From positions 2,232,001 to 2,296,000 of the forward strand of contig NC_134026.1 in NCBI RefSeq assembly GCF_964204645.1: a DNA stretch of 64,000 bases, written 5' to 3'. Below are positions 16,178-29,600 of this stretch, in pieces. The position numbers and the translations under genes were made by a program. This stretch comes from Tubulanus polymorphus (Eukaryota > Nemertea > Palaeonemertea > Tubulaniformes > Tubulanidae). The stretch's first letter is position 1, and each line of letters opens with the position of its first letter. The notes below the pieces were generated by a model that did not search any database, was not told where the DNA came from, and saw only the letters and a list, made by a program, of their open reading frames with translations.

Positions 16178-19100
16178 CTTTTAGGTATCTTTACTACTTT
16201 AGTTTATCAAATACTGAAGAAATTCTCTATCAAAAGAATAATCAAGGAACTTGATATATACTTAAATTCATTTTTGAGGATTAAGTAATCGTACTGTTTA
16301 GACGTGGATCAGAAAAAAATATATCTTAAAAAAAAGTTGTGGTCGTTTTTGTTTGGTAAATAGTACAACCACGAAACCGGCTGTCAAAAATCCTACATCG
16401 ATTTGAGCAGCTTCTGAACTGATAACAATATGATTTCTTTTATTCCACATTCCAAACATGGCATTATGGCAATCTCTATCAAGAATTAAGTAGATATGTC
16501 GGCATTTTTCAAGTTTTATTAGCATTTCAACGTATTTTAAGCGCTCTTACCAGGAAAGTACGTGCCACGCAGCAATAAGACGAAAATGTTTAGCGAAGCG
16601 GTAACATGTTCATAGTTTCAAAGTTTGGCCGCTAGGCGCCGCCATCGTACGTTGTTTAAAAATGGCGATGTATGTCGACTACGTAAATTTCGTTAGATTC
16701 AGTGGGAATAATTTCATCTCTAGGCGTTTGTATCGTGTTTGATTAATGATAATTATATGGAATATATTTTCAATGATTTGATTGTGAAGTAGGTCTACTA
16801 TGGAAAGGAATGGCTCTCTCCACAAGCGCGTATTCTAACAACAAAGTGAGTAGACTGTTCACTTAAATCCTCAAATTCAAGTCAATTAAGTTCATTCCGT
16901 AGGTAAAAATATAGATATGTCTAGTTTTCATTAAATGATTTGATAACCCTATGTTCTCCGAGTAAGTTGATTAATCATTTGAAAAGCTAGACAAATTCTT
17001 TATTCATTTTCTGTCAGTTACAGTGTAATCTCTTGTCATATGTCATCACACTTCACTTGTTGACTTACTTGTCAAATGACAATCAATCAATAATGTCCTG
17101 TCAATGTGTTAGTCCCAGTTTGTCAGAAATTATCAAATTCATCATGTACCAGTATTTTCTGATCTAACGCATTGTGTATTTTTTCTTAGGTTGGCCTTTC
17201 ATCAGGGCAAGTGCTTCAGCCCATCCCAAATAGTCCCAAAGTTAAACTATGATAGGCCTAATGACTGTTTTAATAAGATTTTTTTTGGAAAAATCTGTCT
17301 CGTTTTGACTTCAAATCTGATTAGGTTTGGTGTCTAAATAGTCTGTGTGTCACTGTGTGAGAAGGTTTATGTGAAACTGGATTATACCAGTTAATAGTAC
17401 AGTAGTCTATAAGGAAGTACTGTTTAACTGTTTGTGGTAAAATTACTAAGATTTAAATGTAATTAAACAATTGTCGGATTACGAAAAGTTTTCTGCAATG
17501 AGCTGATTATTGACATTTATACAGATAGTCTGATCTATGCATTGTATATTATATAACATATTGTTTGTATATTGATATTAATTGAATGGAGTATGAATTC
17601 CTTCCTATTGATTGTTGGCATTCAACCAATGATTTCACATATAGAAAGAAAATCTACTGTCAAAATTCTATGTATGTCGTTTACGTGGAAGTGACTGGGC
17701 TTGTTTACATTAACATAAAACCACTGACTCTAATATGCCAAGAATTACTAGGCTAGGTGTCGGGGAGGAGTCTTTCTGTTTCAGGTTTCATTTCTGAAAA
17801 TGAGAAACCATCCCTTAATCGAGACGAGGATCAATTCATCGACGGAAAAGATCGCATAAAGTCGTTTAATAGATCCTACATTAAACAGGCCCGCTAAATA
17901 TACGACAACGAAATGTGTCAAAATCGAATCAAACGTCGAATATAAAAGTCGTATTGAAAACAGGATTTTTACAATAATAAGATCAGAAAATATTTCCAAC
18001 GTACGTGCTTCTTTATTGAAACGTTTTACCGAGTTATATGTTTAATAGTGACTGTTTTCTAGCCCTGTTGCATAGACCACTTCACACGCACAATGAAAAA
18101 CAACGTCGTTTTTTTTTTAAGGTTTTTTTTTTTTGTCGGCGGCGTACTCGAAGTCTCCGGTCTCTCGCGTTAACATTCTCTCTCGACTTTTTTTATGCGA
18201 TCGCATTCATATTTTGTCGGTAGCTATTCGTATTCGAGTACAATTGAATTAGAATTACAGAGTGGTTTTAACACTGATAGGTAGACATAACTACGAATTC
18301 GTAAGTGCTGTCATTCCTTTACTAGCCAGGAATTTCCAAGTCAGAGTAGATAAAGGTATTCGTTCCGAGTAACCTAATAGGTTTACATGTACCTCTTATT
18401 TGGCAAATATGTATATATTCGTAAGATGGAAGCTTAGGTCTGTTATTGTCTGTAATTGTGATATCTATTTCATCATCAAAAAGGAATACAAAATTACTAA
18501 AGGATAACACAGAATCAGTCGATTGATGATAGAGCCATAAAGGGTGTGCAATCACTGGGATGTTCAGACTCCTTGAAAAAAGAGTTTGATTAGTGGTAAT
18601 AATAGTGAGCGATTAGTAAGGAATAGGCCTAATATTGATAATGATTAGGTATAAGAATGATTCAGAAATCATTTGTTGCTCAATTGATTTTGTTTAGGAT
18701 CTGGATCTGGCAGTTGTGAGTTAATATTTGAATCCATAGTTAAGTAATTCAAATTGAACTTCATAAGTCTAGAATCAAATTTAACCAACTGGAACTGGCC
18801 CAAAAGTTAGGAAAATGTTTGTATGAATCAGATTACCAGTAATGTACGATTGATCACCCAGTGAGTTCTGAGAACTGATTTCGAGACATTTTCACTGTTT
18901 AAGTTATTGTTTCTGGTTGGAATTAATTTGGAATGAAATTGAAATTCAAGCATATACGGAATGTGATTTATTGTATATAGTGAATTGAATTGTTCATTAT
19001 ACATGTGTGTGAGTCAACTGTACAGTAGTGCTGTATATATGTATGTCCAGATTGAATTTTATGAGGTCAGAACGTCATAGTTGGTTGGTCAAACAGTACT

Positions 19101-19604
19101 GACTATCTGTGATATTATACGAATTAAAATAGTTTGAATTCCTGAGTTTATTATAATACTATTTAGGGCAGCTAAAACCCCTGTGTCAGGAGAAGACGCA
19201 CAACCAGTGGGTTCATCTCAAATTGCTTTGATTGGTTGAAATCTTGATTTATTAAGCCAGCACTCGAAGAGTTGTTTCCTATTATTCTGTCTAATAAAAT
19301 GGACATGTCATGAAATTGCTAATTGGTAGGGCAATTTTTCATTACTCGGAGTACAGATTTTTAAAGAAAAAATGGGACAGTAAAGGGATTTTGTTGGAGA
19401 ATTGTGATAACAGCACAACTGAGGAATAAAAACAATTTTAAGTTGTGTTTTTTGCAGAATTCCAGACTCCAGAGGTTATTTAAAAAAAGGCCTTACAAAA
19501 CTGTATCAGGAGGCAAGAAAAGTGTCATTACAACTTCTATTACCCTCTAATCTCGAGTATAGCAATGGAAGGGTTGATAAAATTGCTTTTTTTCTGTATT
19601 TTAG
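16178..19604. other. Spacer upstream of GALE and TTC28, possible 5' non-coding exon of TTC28
   Basis: 3.4 kb between the GALE start (minus) and the first recognised TTC28 coding exon (plus). A GC-richer patch at 16620-16680 with GCCGCCATC, followed by a usable donor (AACAAA/GTGAGT at 16843-16844), could be a 5' UTR exon of TTC28. This is inference only. One arm of the CCAGTTCCA repeat lies at 18777-18801. No other coding signal is convincing. Confidence 0.4.
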
Positions 19605-22600
19605 ATACAATCGATGGAAATACATAATGCAGAGCTGACAGCATCTCAGAATAAACACCAGTTTTTGGAGAAGGTTAGATTGAGCGATGAAGCGGTGCAG
19701 GCCGGTCAGTTTAATGTCGCCATCAGGCTCTATACTGAAGCACTGGCGTTGGATCCACTCAATCATATACTGTACAGTAACAGATCTGCTGCCTATGTTA
19801 AAGTAGCTAAATATCAAAGAGCTTTGCAAGACGCCCTTAAATGTCAAGAGCTGAATCCACAATGGCCAAAGGTATGAAACTGTATTGTTGTAGATTTTCG
19901 CTGTGATTCCGGAAAATATAGAAATAATTTTTATCAGGGAAAAATGGTTATTATTATGTTTGCCCATTTCCCCGATAAAAATTAATACTATATTTTCCGG
20001 GAAAATGCAGGAAATTTGGATGGTGATGAATTGTGGTCCCCCTGGTATTGTCTTACTTAACGTACAGTTATCTGAACACTGGGCCCTGAACAGTCTGGTT
20101 TTACTAGGATGAAATGGAACAGCTGGTTTTTCAAAATATTGAATTTCAAATGGACCTATGAGTGAATCTTTTTATATACTTGTGACTAGACAACGCGGTT
20201 CCAATTCTAAAAAACTACAGAATTCTATTGTCTATTGCGCTTTTAACCTCATTCATATTTTGAATCGCAGAGAAACCATTTCGCTCCAATTCAGACGAGT
20301 TTTCGCCCCACAGCCAGAATGTTCACACTGTGGGAAACAGGAATCAATCCATGAATTTATTTTCAATTAGCGCAGGTATAAAAGCCTCTCGGACGCGGAT
20401 TTCTATAAATACTGATTCAAGCAGCGGATATTGATATTTTTCTACGTTAATGGGTTTTAATGTTACAAGTATATATGATGTTAATTCTACTTTCTGTGAG
20501 TGATTTTATAATCGCTTTGAATGAAAGTATATCAAGTGAATAAGTGAGAGAACAATTTGATGAATTGAGGATGTAAAAATTGCCATTGAGACCCGAGAAC
20601 TCCCCCTCCTATTCTGAATTTGTGGATCAACCCCATTGACCAAAATCAGAGGGGGCACTTACACCGGAAAAGTCAGGGAATTTTGTAATAAAGTTAAAAA
20701 TATCAGGAAGATTGTTAGATCGCGTATATAATCAAACAGTTCCCGTCTATGTGCATGTCAGGGAATAGTCAGGGGAAAAGCAAGTGAAATATAAGTGTCT
20801 GTGTCCAGTTTAACTGTCATTGATATCTGACAATCTGCAGACTGACCTCAAAGATGTGAGGAGAGTTGATGAAATATTCACGTAGATTGCTTCATTTATT
20901 GCACGTTAATCAGAAATGAATTTCAATCAGTCGTGGGGAACGATCAATAAGACTTTGAATACCTCGGTCTCAGTACTGCTCGCATGGTTGTTAGTTCGAT
21001 AAACTATTCACAGGTGGCAGTGGCGTAAGCATACGTTAACCAAACTTAATTCAATACTTTATAAAATATCTTTCAATTTATTTCTAAGGGATAAATTTAA
21101 GAGCCCTTGGTTATCATATATAAAGAAAACTTTTGATGACTGTGGTTTGTCCTGCATTTGGACGCAGCAATTCATGACTAACAGTAAATCTTTTTCAAAA
21201 CGAATAAAACAGATACTCCGTGACCAGCACCTTCAAGAAACTGTATCTGCCATAAATACTAATCCGATATACACTAACTTTAGGCAATATAAAAATGATA
21301 TTAGGTTAGAGAAGTATATAATAGAACTTGGTGATGACTTAGGAACTAGTTTATTTGAATTAAGGGTCGGATCCTATATTTTACATGTGAACAAATTTTC
21401 AAACCTTCATTTAAACAGAGCCGATAGAGTATGCCCCACTTGTTTAGTTGACGAATCCCAATTTCTGTTTGACTGTACCTTACTTAACGAACCCCGCAAA
21501 AACTATTTGAATCTGAATACCTTTAATACCCTTGATATTTTGAAAAACCCAACGGTCAACTTAGCTAAATTCATTAAGACCTGGTTAGATGTATATAGAT
21601 CCCTCCAATAGTATATATAGTATTGTACATAGTTGATGTATATATATTTCGTTACGTTTTCATTCTCTAAATTTTAATCACTTCAGTGTTGTTTTGTAAA
21701 TATTTGTATATTCATGTGTAATAGTTTTCCTCCATATACCATGGAAATGGTTGGAGTGTAAATAAATGGTAATCGTAATCGTAATCGTAATCGTAATCGT
21801 AATCGTAATCGTAATCGTAATCGTAATCGTAATCGTAATCGAGATTTATAGAATTCTTTGTCGTAGGAATTAAAAAGAGGCGTCTCCACCATTGTTTGCT
21901 TCTATGGACGAAAACTTTTCTTTAATTCTCAAACTTTTAACTCATCATCTGTCTGATCCTCTGTCTGATCCTCTGTCTGATCATCTGTCTGATCCCCTGT
22001 CTGATCATCTGTCTGATCCTCTGTCTCTTGCGTCTGTTGTATATATTTCATGATCAGTAAGTTTTGAATTAATCAGAGATAGTTAAATGTCCTAATGGGA
22101 TGATATTTGAATAGTTCAGTGTTATCGAGCGGTCATTAGTTTCTCGTTGTCAGGTGCTATGAACTGTTGGTTTTAGTGTTTCTATTGTGTCAGTCCGTGG
22201 TCCGTGGTCCGAGGATATTTAACGACTGCTCGGCTAATATTAGTTTAATCACTACCGCTGTACTGATGTTCAACTGAGTTCGATATCGATGCCTCGCGCT
22301 AAGCTACGTAGACCATTTCTATCTCCGCTGGGTCCGAGGTTAAATCGAACCTCTTAGATCTACTTCACGTTTATATGGTCGACTGACGCGCCATTTGCGA
22401 TAATTTACCCGGTAAGAGGTATAATGTAGTACGGTTACTATTTGCTGTAGCTGAAGAAGTTGATAAGTTGATTTCAAGATCTCTTCAACCACTGACACTA
22501 CTAGCATTCAGTATCACAGCTAATCCACTCACTCCTTATATCTAATGGACTGCATTGGAAGCTCGTTGTGTTATGGTTACAGATGTCCGTCCGTTTATCC

Positions 22601-25600
22601 GCTGTCATTTCTATAGTCTATAGCAACGATAAAAACAATAGTGACCGCAAACAGGAAAGATCATATGATTGACACAGGTCCAGTGTATCGATCTGATATT
22701 GATGCAATTCATACAACACTTTACGTCGGTCTCATCTCTCATTCAACTGTGATCTTTCAGTTCTATTGATATTTATTTCTACGGCAGATGACATTTTCTC
22801 TCGTATATTAAAGAACTATATGTATCAATATATGCATCTGTAGATTTTCTATTGAGCTTTCATCGGTCTCTGGCTGGGATTAGTAGAATCTGTCACCTGG
22901 TTCCTTCTCCCTCCAACTGAGTTACAATAGGCTCTTCAGCCTACTGTCAGTCAACCGGAATCCCACCTGACAATAAGGCACCAATTTCATTACCTAATCT
23001 TCGTTATATGGAGTGAAATCCTAAATCCGTGAATAATGAATGAATGAATTTAAGCGGTTAAGAAGGTGATTCGATATTGTGTAGGCCCTATAGAGCGATG
23101 ACTTTCACGCCTCATTTTCATATACTTCCTCAAACACAATTAAAAACCAGTTAGAAAAAGTTGTCGTGACAAATTTCATTTCACGCTAGTGTTTAATTAA
23201 CGTTTTATGTTAATAACGCGTGTTAATTACTATAGTCAGTAGGGCTTTGAGTAATGATTGGTGAACATGTATTGTTTATTGATTGCGCCGGTGTAGTTGT
23301 GAACCTTCACTTCATGTTGTTCAGTATTTACGGTGCAGTGTGTGGTGTATATGTGCGTATGACTGGCTAGCGGTAGCACGCACGTACCGTATGCGGGGCA
23401 GTTCTATCATTCTCCGCTGCCGCCGCGAGCCGCGATATTCGATTCACGATCCGGGCGGCCGATGTTGCCGTCATCGTCGTACATCATCGACAGGATTTGA
23501 TATCGTGAAAAACATCGCTATCGTAAACAGATCTCAGCGCGGTGTTTGATATATATTACAAGTTTTAAAACGATGCGTAACTCGTGATAAACTTGAAAGG
23601 CTTGTCTATGACTTGTCAATGCGTGGTTGGATTATTTTACGGCAAATGTGCGTTCAATTTGTTAATTTATTCAGTGTTTTTGTCGCGTTTATTGAAATAA
23701 TTTTCGTCGTGATTTGCTCGGAATTAAATAATGATGAAATGGTCATTAAAACCAAAAGAACATCAACATTTAAAGAAGGTAAGTTGGATTTCGACCGCTG
23801 GTTATAAGAGCTGTAGTTGTTAGTAATAATTGATTCTAAATGTTTACTATTGAACTGCGCTGCGGCGCTGTCAATATTTAATCAGTTCCCGATCAATTTA
23901 CAAATGCAAATTCGTTATCAATAACTAATCTGAAGGAAGGTAGTTTTTGAAATCTTTAAATGGATGACCGGAGTTAGATTCTGTGTAGCACTTGATGTTG
24001 TTCAGTTTACATGGGAGAACTCTCAGTTTTCACGGTTAGACTTGGTAATTCTCGTGTACTATTTGAAAGTCTACGTTCTAATGCCTCTTTTCATTTTATT
24101 CGAGACATTTTCAATATCATCCATGTAACGGTGGTTCTTTTGGCATTTCACAAAACTCTTTGGAGGATCTGAGTCGTTATATTTCTGATTCCACCTGGGT
24201 CCAGGTGATCGCTTAAACGTGATGATACTGTGTCTCTAGGAGTCCTATAGATATAAATCCACCTGGTCCAGGTGATTACTCACTCAAACCTCTTCATATA
24301 ATAATAAGGCAGTGTCTTCAGGCTGTATAGGCAATTGTCAGAGAAAATGTAGCTCGGTTCATGTAAATATAAAGCTTATATCTACAGAAACTTGTATTAC
24401 TAGACCTCGGGTTATCGTTTGTATAATCCGATTAAAATCAATTCAAATAAAACTGAAGGTCTTTCTCATTTATGTCGGTATTAAAGACGTTCGACCAAAC
24501 AAAAGTATTTTTAGTTGATTAAGACCACATATAAGTGGATGGATGTTCAAGGGGTTTAGTGTTGGACCTGGTTATTTTCGACATAATCGCATTGAATGTA
24601 TTTGTGTTGAACTCAAACTTTATCTTCTAGTTTAGTTTAAAAGTACAGAAATGTGAATCTTAAGTCCATAACTTTCTGGAATTACGAAGAAGTATAGATT
24701 GACTTAGGCTATAGTTAAATACTAAAAGATTCATTTTTAGTTCGTTGGCTATTTTCCCTTGAATATTTTTCAACTCAGTTTTTATTCTTATAACTCTCTG
24801 CCATTCAATTTTCTCATGTTTTTTCTTTGATCCATGAATCACTTGGTGAATTCTTCGCTAATGGCCGCGGAAAATGCACCATATTTCATCGTAAATGACA
24901 AAGAAGACAAAATTATAGGCTCGATTTTAGTGCATGCGTTGTCTTTGTCTTGTACAATGTTTTATGTTGACATCACCAGGCATTGTTCCCCCCATATGAC
25001 TATACACCTCTGGGGTTGAATCATACCGTGTTTTCATAGTGTATACGCGTGAAAAATCTGTTTCAAGCTTGAAATATTTGCAGTTTTAATATATATATAT
25101 ATATATATATATAATGAATTATGATAATAATGCACTGTTGTCTTCATGTGTACGGTGTGAATGTCTGCGATTTTAATTTTCATGTCTCGTTAATTCAAAT
25201 TCACACTGATTTTGATGGTAGTTTTGTTTCCCGCGGTGAAAATTTTCCATATTAGAAATCTTTAGAAGTAATTTCTGTTTCTGTTTCTGTTTCCCTCATT
25301 GTGTCCTCAATTTTCTGTCAATGCGGATGGAACGAACACATATTTGTTGTGGGAGTTTAATTTCCAATCTGCAATCTTGATTTTCCTTGGTCATTGTATG
25401 ACTGGTAGTGGCCATTTTGCAGCTTTTTTTTCTAACTAGCTCAAATTGCTGGTAAACCTTTTTCATATCGCTGCAATGATGTTATAAAGATGGAAAGTAA
25501 TCAGATTCCATGGAGACAATCTGTTAACCTCTAGAAAGGAGAGAGCTTCACAATATGTGATCAAGCGTTTCGTCCTGCTCTCCACATGTGTTCACAGTAA

Positions 25601-26586
25601 CAACTTATTATCAGAAGAGAGAGAAACTGCTGTCATCATCAACTCCGTTCTTCTTCAGAGCTTGGAGTAATCATTTGTCAAATGATTACTCCAAGTTCAG
25701 CGCTTTCCGGATCGACACGATGTACCAACAAATTCATCGTGGTGCACATATGATTGAGATTGCCGGGCAGCTCCTGCTGGTAGCTAGCTCATTATTCACG
25801 TTGGGACAGTATTTAACTGTAGTACTTACATAATATTAGATACTGTGTTAGTGCATGGACATATAAACTAGATTTATACGTCCATGGTTAGTGGTAGATA
25901 GATTTTTTTCAGTACCGTACTTGGGCGTGATGAGTGGAAATATAAACCCGCATCGTTCTAATAGTTGAAATAACTGATTTCAACAAGCAATCAACTACCT
26001 ACAATCATTAGTAATATATACTAATTAGTTTGTATGCGTTGTATTGCTATTGTCTGTGGTGAATATGCGAAAACCCGATAAGTTCTTGTTTCTAATGTTT
26101 TAACGATAGAATTTTTACGTAATGCGGTATGTAAACCACTCGGCGTAGATTGGATACAATAAGAAAAGCGATAAATCGTAAATAATTTTCCATTATTCAC
26201 TCGTTGTTAAATCATATAATTACAAATGAATTCTTTTATGAAAAAAAATCTATGACACATCACTATCACACTGATCACAGCTCTCCATATTTTTGGTTGA
26301 AAAAAACATCTGCCTCGATAGAGTAAAGTATTTTTAACGATCAATGAATTATATACTCAACCACCTGTTGGTGGTGTATGTAATTTGTAAGATATATCTG
26401 ACATGGTTGCTTCGTTATCAATGTCAAGAATCTGCAAAAATAGTGTTCAATGGATTGATGTTTAAAAATTCAATTCCCTGTTGAAGTTGAATTGAAGTAT
26501 CACTGGAAATTTTTTTCTGCAATATAACAATATAAACAGCTGGTTTCATAGAACCATCATCGAAACCAATTTAGGTATATATAGGA

Positions 26587-26622
<36 letters not shown>

Positions 26623-29600
26623 CTAGATGCAGCAAGCAGTGTTTGTAAGCCTTTTTTAACTATGTTTGATTTGAATTGCTGGTGTTGCGATGATAGGAAT
26701 ATTAATTCCAGCTAACCGGATCGAAACCCCCAGCAAAAATAACTTCGTGTTTACCGAATGCATTAGACGTAATGTACATATTACAATCTGCGCCGAAAGC
26801 GATGTTTTAGTCGTGCGACATTTTTTTTGTTTGGATATTTAATAGCCTCACTTCACCCCGAGGTGATGCACTATTATTCTTTTCCCTGCATATATACGTA
26901 TATAAAGCCTTCTCATGAAAGCATGAATAAGGGTGAAATTCACTTTTACTTAGAACTCGATCTGAGCGCATTTAATGAAATGCCTGCTTTTCTGTGAAGC
27001 ATAAGGACTATGAGATGCCGTTTTCACTGACCCCCAAAAAGTGCTGGTGAACCTTTTTCTTAATGAAAGAGGCGCGATATAAATTTACGGATTATTATTG
27101 TTGTTATTAAGAACTACGTAAAATTTTCATATTTTCTGTATTCAATAAATATGGAATGCAGGTAGAATTCCCTCAGGGAAAATTTGGGGGGGGGGGATTT
27201 CACCGAGGGGGGATATTTTCCTGTTATCACTACAATGAACTGTGATTGGCAATCCTGCATCTGTATCTCTTGTTTGGATGTAGAGTGACTTGTAGTAAGT
27301 CCATCTTCATGTTTAGTGACTATAACGAATAAATGATTGTATATTTTCAGGCTCATTATCGTCAGGGAATCGCTCTACAATGTCTCGGGCAACACGCCGA
27401 TGCGTTGGCTGCGTTCGCGACCGGGCTCGCTCAGGACCCGAAGAGTTCGCAGTCTCTCGGTGGAATGGTCGACGCCGCCCTCAAGTCACCGCTCAAAGGT
27501 ACAACTCACTCCCCTGTAATCTAAATGTTAAAAAAATCTATTTAATCAGCATCTGTTCTTCAAAACATCAATATTGAATATTGATAGATAAGCAATATCT
27601 ATACAAATCTTTGATATTTTTGTCACTTCACGTTTAGTTTTTTTCTATACCTCCTGGTACTGAATGGCTGCTATGGTAACACATCTGCTGGTTTTTCGAT
27701 AACAATTATTGTAGTCAATATCTAAATAAAACCACTCAAAAATAACTCATAGCAGAAATCAGAATAAAGCATTCGATACATATTTATTGACGTGAAGACT
27801 ACAGCTTACACTACACACATGTGCAACATTTAACTATATATCATGGTCCCTATGACTCCTTGATTCCTTGAGCATAAATAATGCGGTCGACTCTCTATTT
27901 TTTTCAGAGCGATTTGGGCCGATATACGACCAGCTTCAGAAGATGAAATTAGACAAAAGTCCTTTTGTAATCATTTCTGTGATTGGCCAGGAAATGTTGC
28001 CGTACGGATTCTTCGCGGCGTCAGTGGTCATCCTCGAGGCTGCTTTACGTATCGGTACTTGCAGTCTGAAACTGAAAGGCTCGGTGTTTTCTGCGTTGAG
28101 CAGCGCGCACTGGGGTCTGGGCAGCATCGACAAGGCTATCGCGTACATGCACCAGGATTTAGGAGTTGCTAAATCATTAGGTAAATATATGGGCCTTCTA
28201 TAATTGATTACTGCATATTTCAGCCAATAAGCCTAATAAGTCAAGGCTCTTCATCAGACGGTAAAATTAACTGATTACTCAATTAGTTTGTTTTAATTGA
28301 TGATGTAAGTACAGTTATTAGAGGCCCAGTTTCGAAGATTGGGTATCAAAGTTACCCATAGGAGTGAATTCTCAACCTGGGTGAAAACCATCATAGTAAC
28401 AATAAGACACCATTGTTAACAACTGACACATTTCAAAATGTTCGCAGGGATTATCTTGCCCCCACATGTAGCCTATAAAGTTTGTAATGAGGTAAATACA
28501 ATCTGTAATGTGGGAATCTGAAAAAAGCTTATTTGTTATCATCCTGGTCCCCCCTGAATTCACTGAATATCATAAAACTGATTAAGATTTTAGAAAAAAA
28601 ATGATCTCCAAATGCTATTTATTCACACGTGGCCTATCACTGTGTCAACCACTTCGTTCCAATATCGATAATATCTTATTGTTTTTATAACAATCAAACG
28701 TGTTGAATTACTTTTATCATATATCAATACAGATCTATGTGATTAGTATGTTGATAAAACCATTACCGCGAACAATGCACTTATAGTTTATAAATAAGAT
28801 AAAAGAAACGTAATCTCGATATCGTATTGTATTAGCAATTTGTCGGCGTATGTAACTGGTTTAGTTATGAAATAAATCAGTCATTCGCGTGAAACGATCT
28901 GCTGAAAACGTTAACAATCGAATGATATTCCGCGATCTATTTTACAGGTGATCAGCTGGGGGAATGTAGAGCTCACGGTAATCTCGGCGCCGCGCATTTC
29001 TCGAAGGGCAACTATAAAGAAGCGTTAACTCATCACCGGTTTCAGTTGATATTGGCGATGAAACAGTTGAAAGATCACCAGACGGCGGCGTCTGCGTTGA
29101 GTAGTCTCGGTCACGTGTATACGGCAGTCGGCGATTACCCGAACGCGTTGGCTTGTCATAAACAGTGCGTTTTACTCGTGAAACGAAGCAATAATAAACT
29201 GACGGAAGCTCGAGAGATCGGAAACGTCGGCGCCGTTTATCTAGCGATGGGCGATTTCGATAACGCGGTCGAGTGTCACAACGAACATTTAAAACTAGCG
29301 AAACAACTGAAAGATAAGTCGGAAGAGGCGCGGGCGTACAGTAACCTCGGCAGCGCGCATCACTATAAACGTAACTTCGACAAAGCGATCGCGTTTCATA
29401 ATCAAGTGTTGAGCATCGCCGAGGATTTACGCGAGAAAACGTTGGAGGCTCGCGCGTACGCCGGGTTAGGTCACGCGGCGCGGTGTATGAACGATTTCAC
29501 GCGCGCCAAGCATTACCACGAGAAACAGCTCGACAACGCGCTGCACACGAAGGATAAAGTCGCCGAGGGTCGCGCGTGTTCGAATCTCGGGATTATTTAC

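Larger units (their letters stand above)
19872..27350. other. TTC28 intron 1 (7.5 kb), repeat-bearing
   Basis: The largest TTC28 intron. It holds two LINE 3'-end fragments (20240-20420 and 21010-21841), a (TAATCG)12 tract, a 12-bp tandem repeat (21946-22029), (TA)n tracts, an 11-base G run at 27186-27196 and a perfect 35-bp palindrome at 25661-25695. A GC-rich patch at 23370-23500 followed by an open stretch with a donor at 23778-23779 might be an alternative promoter/first exon. I cannot confirm that. Confidence 0.6.
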
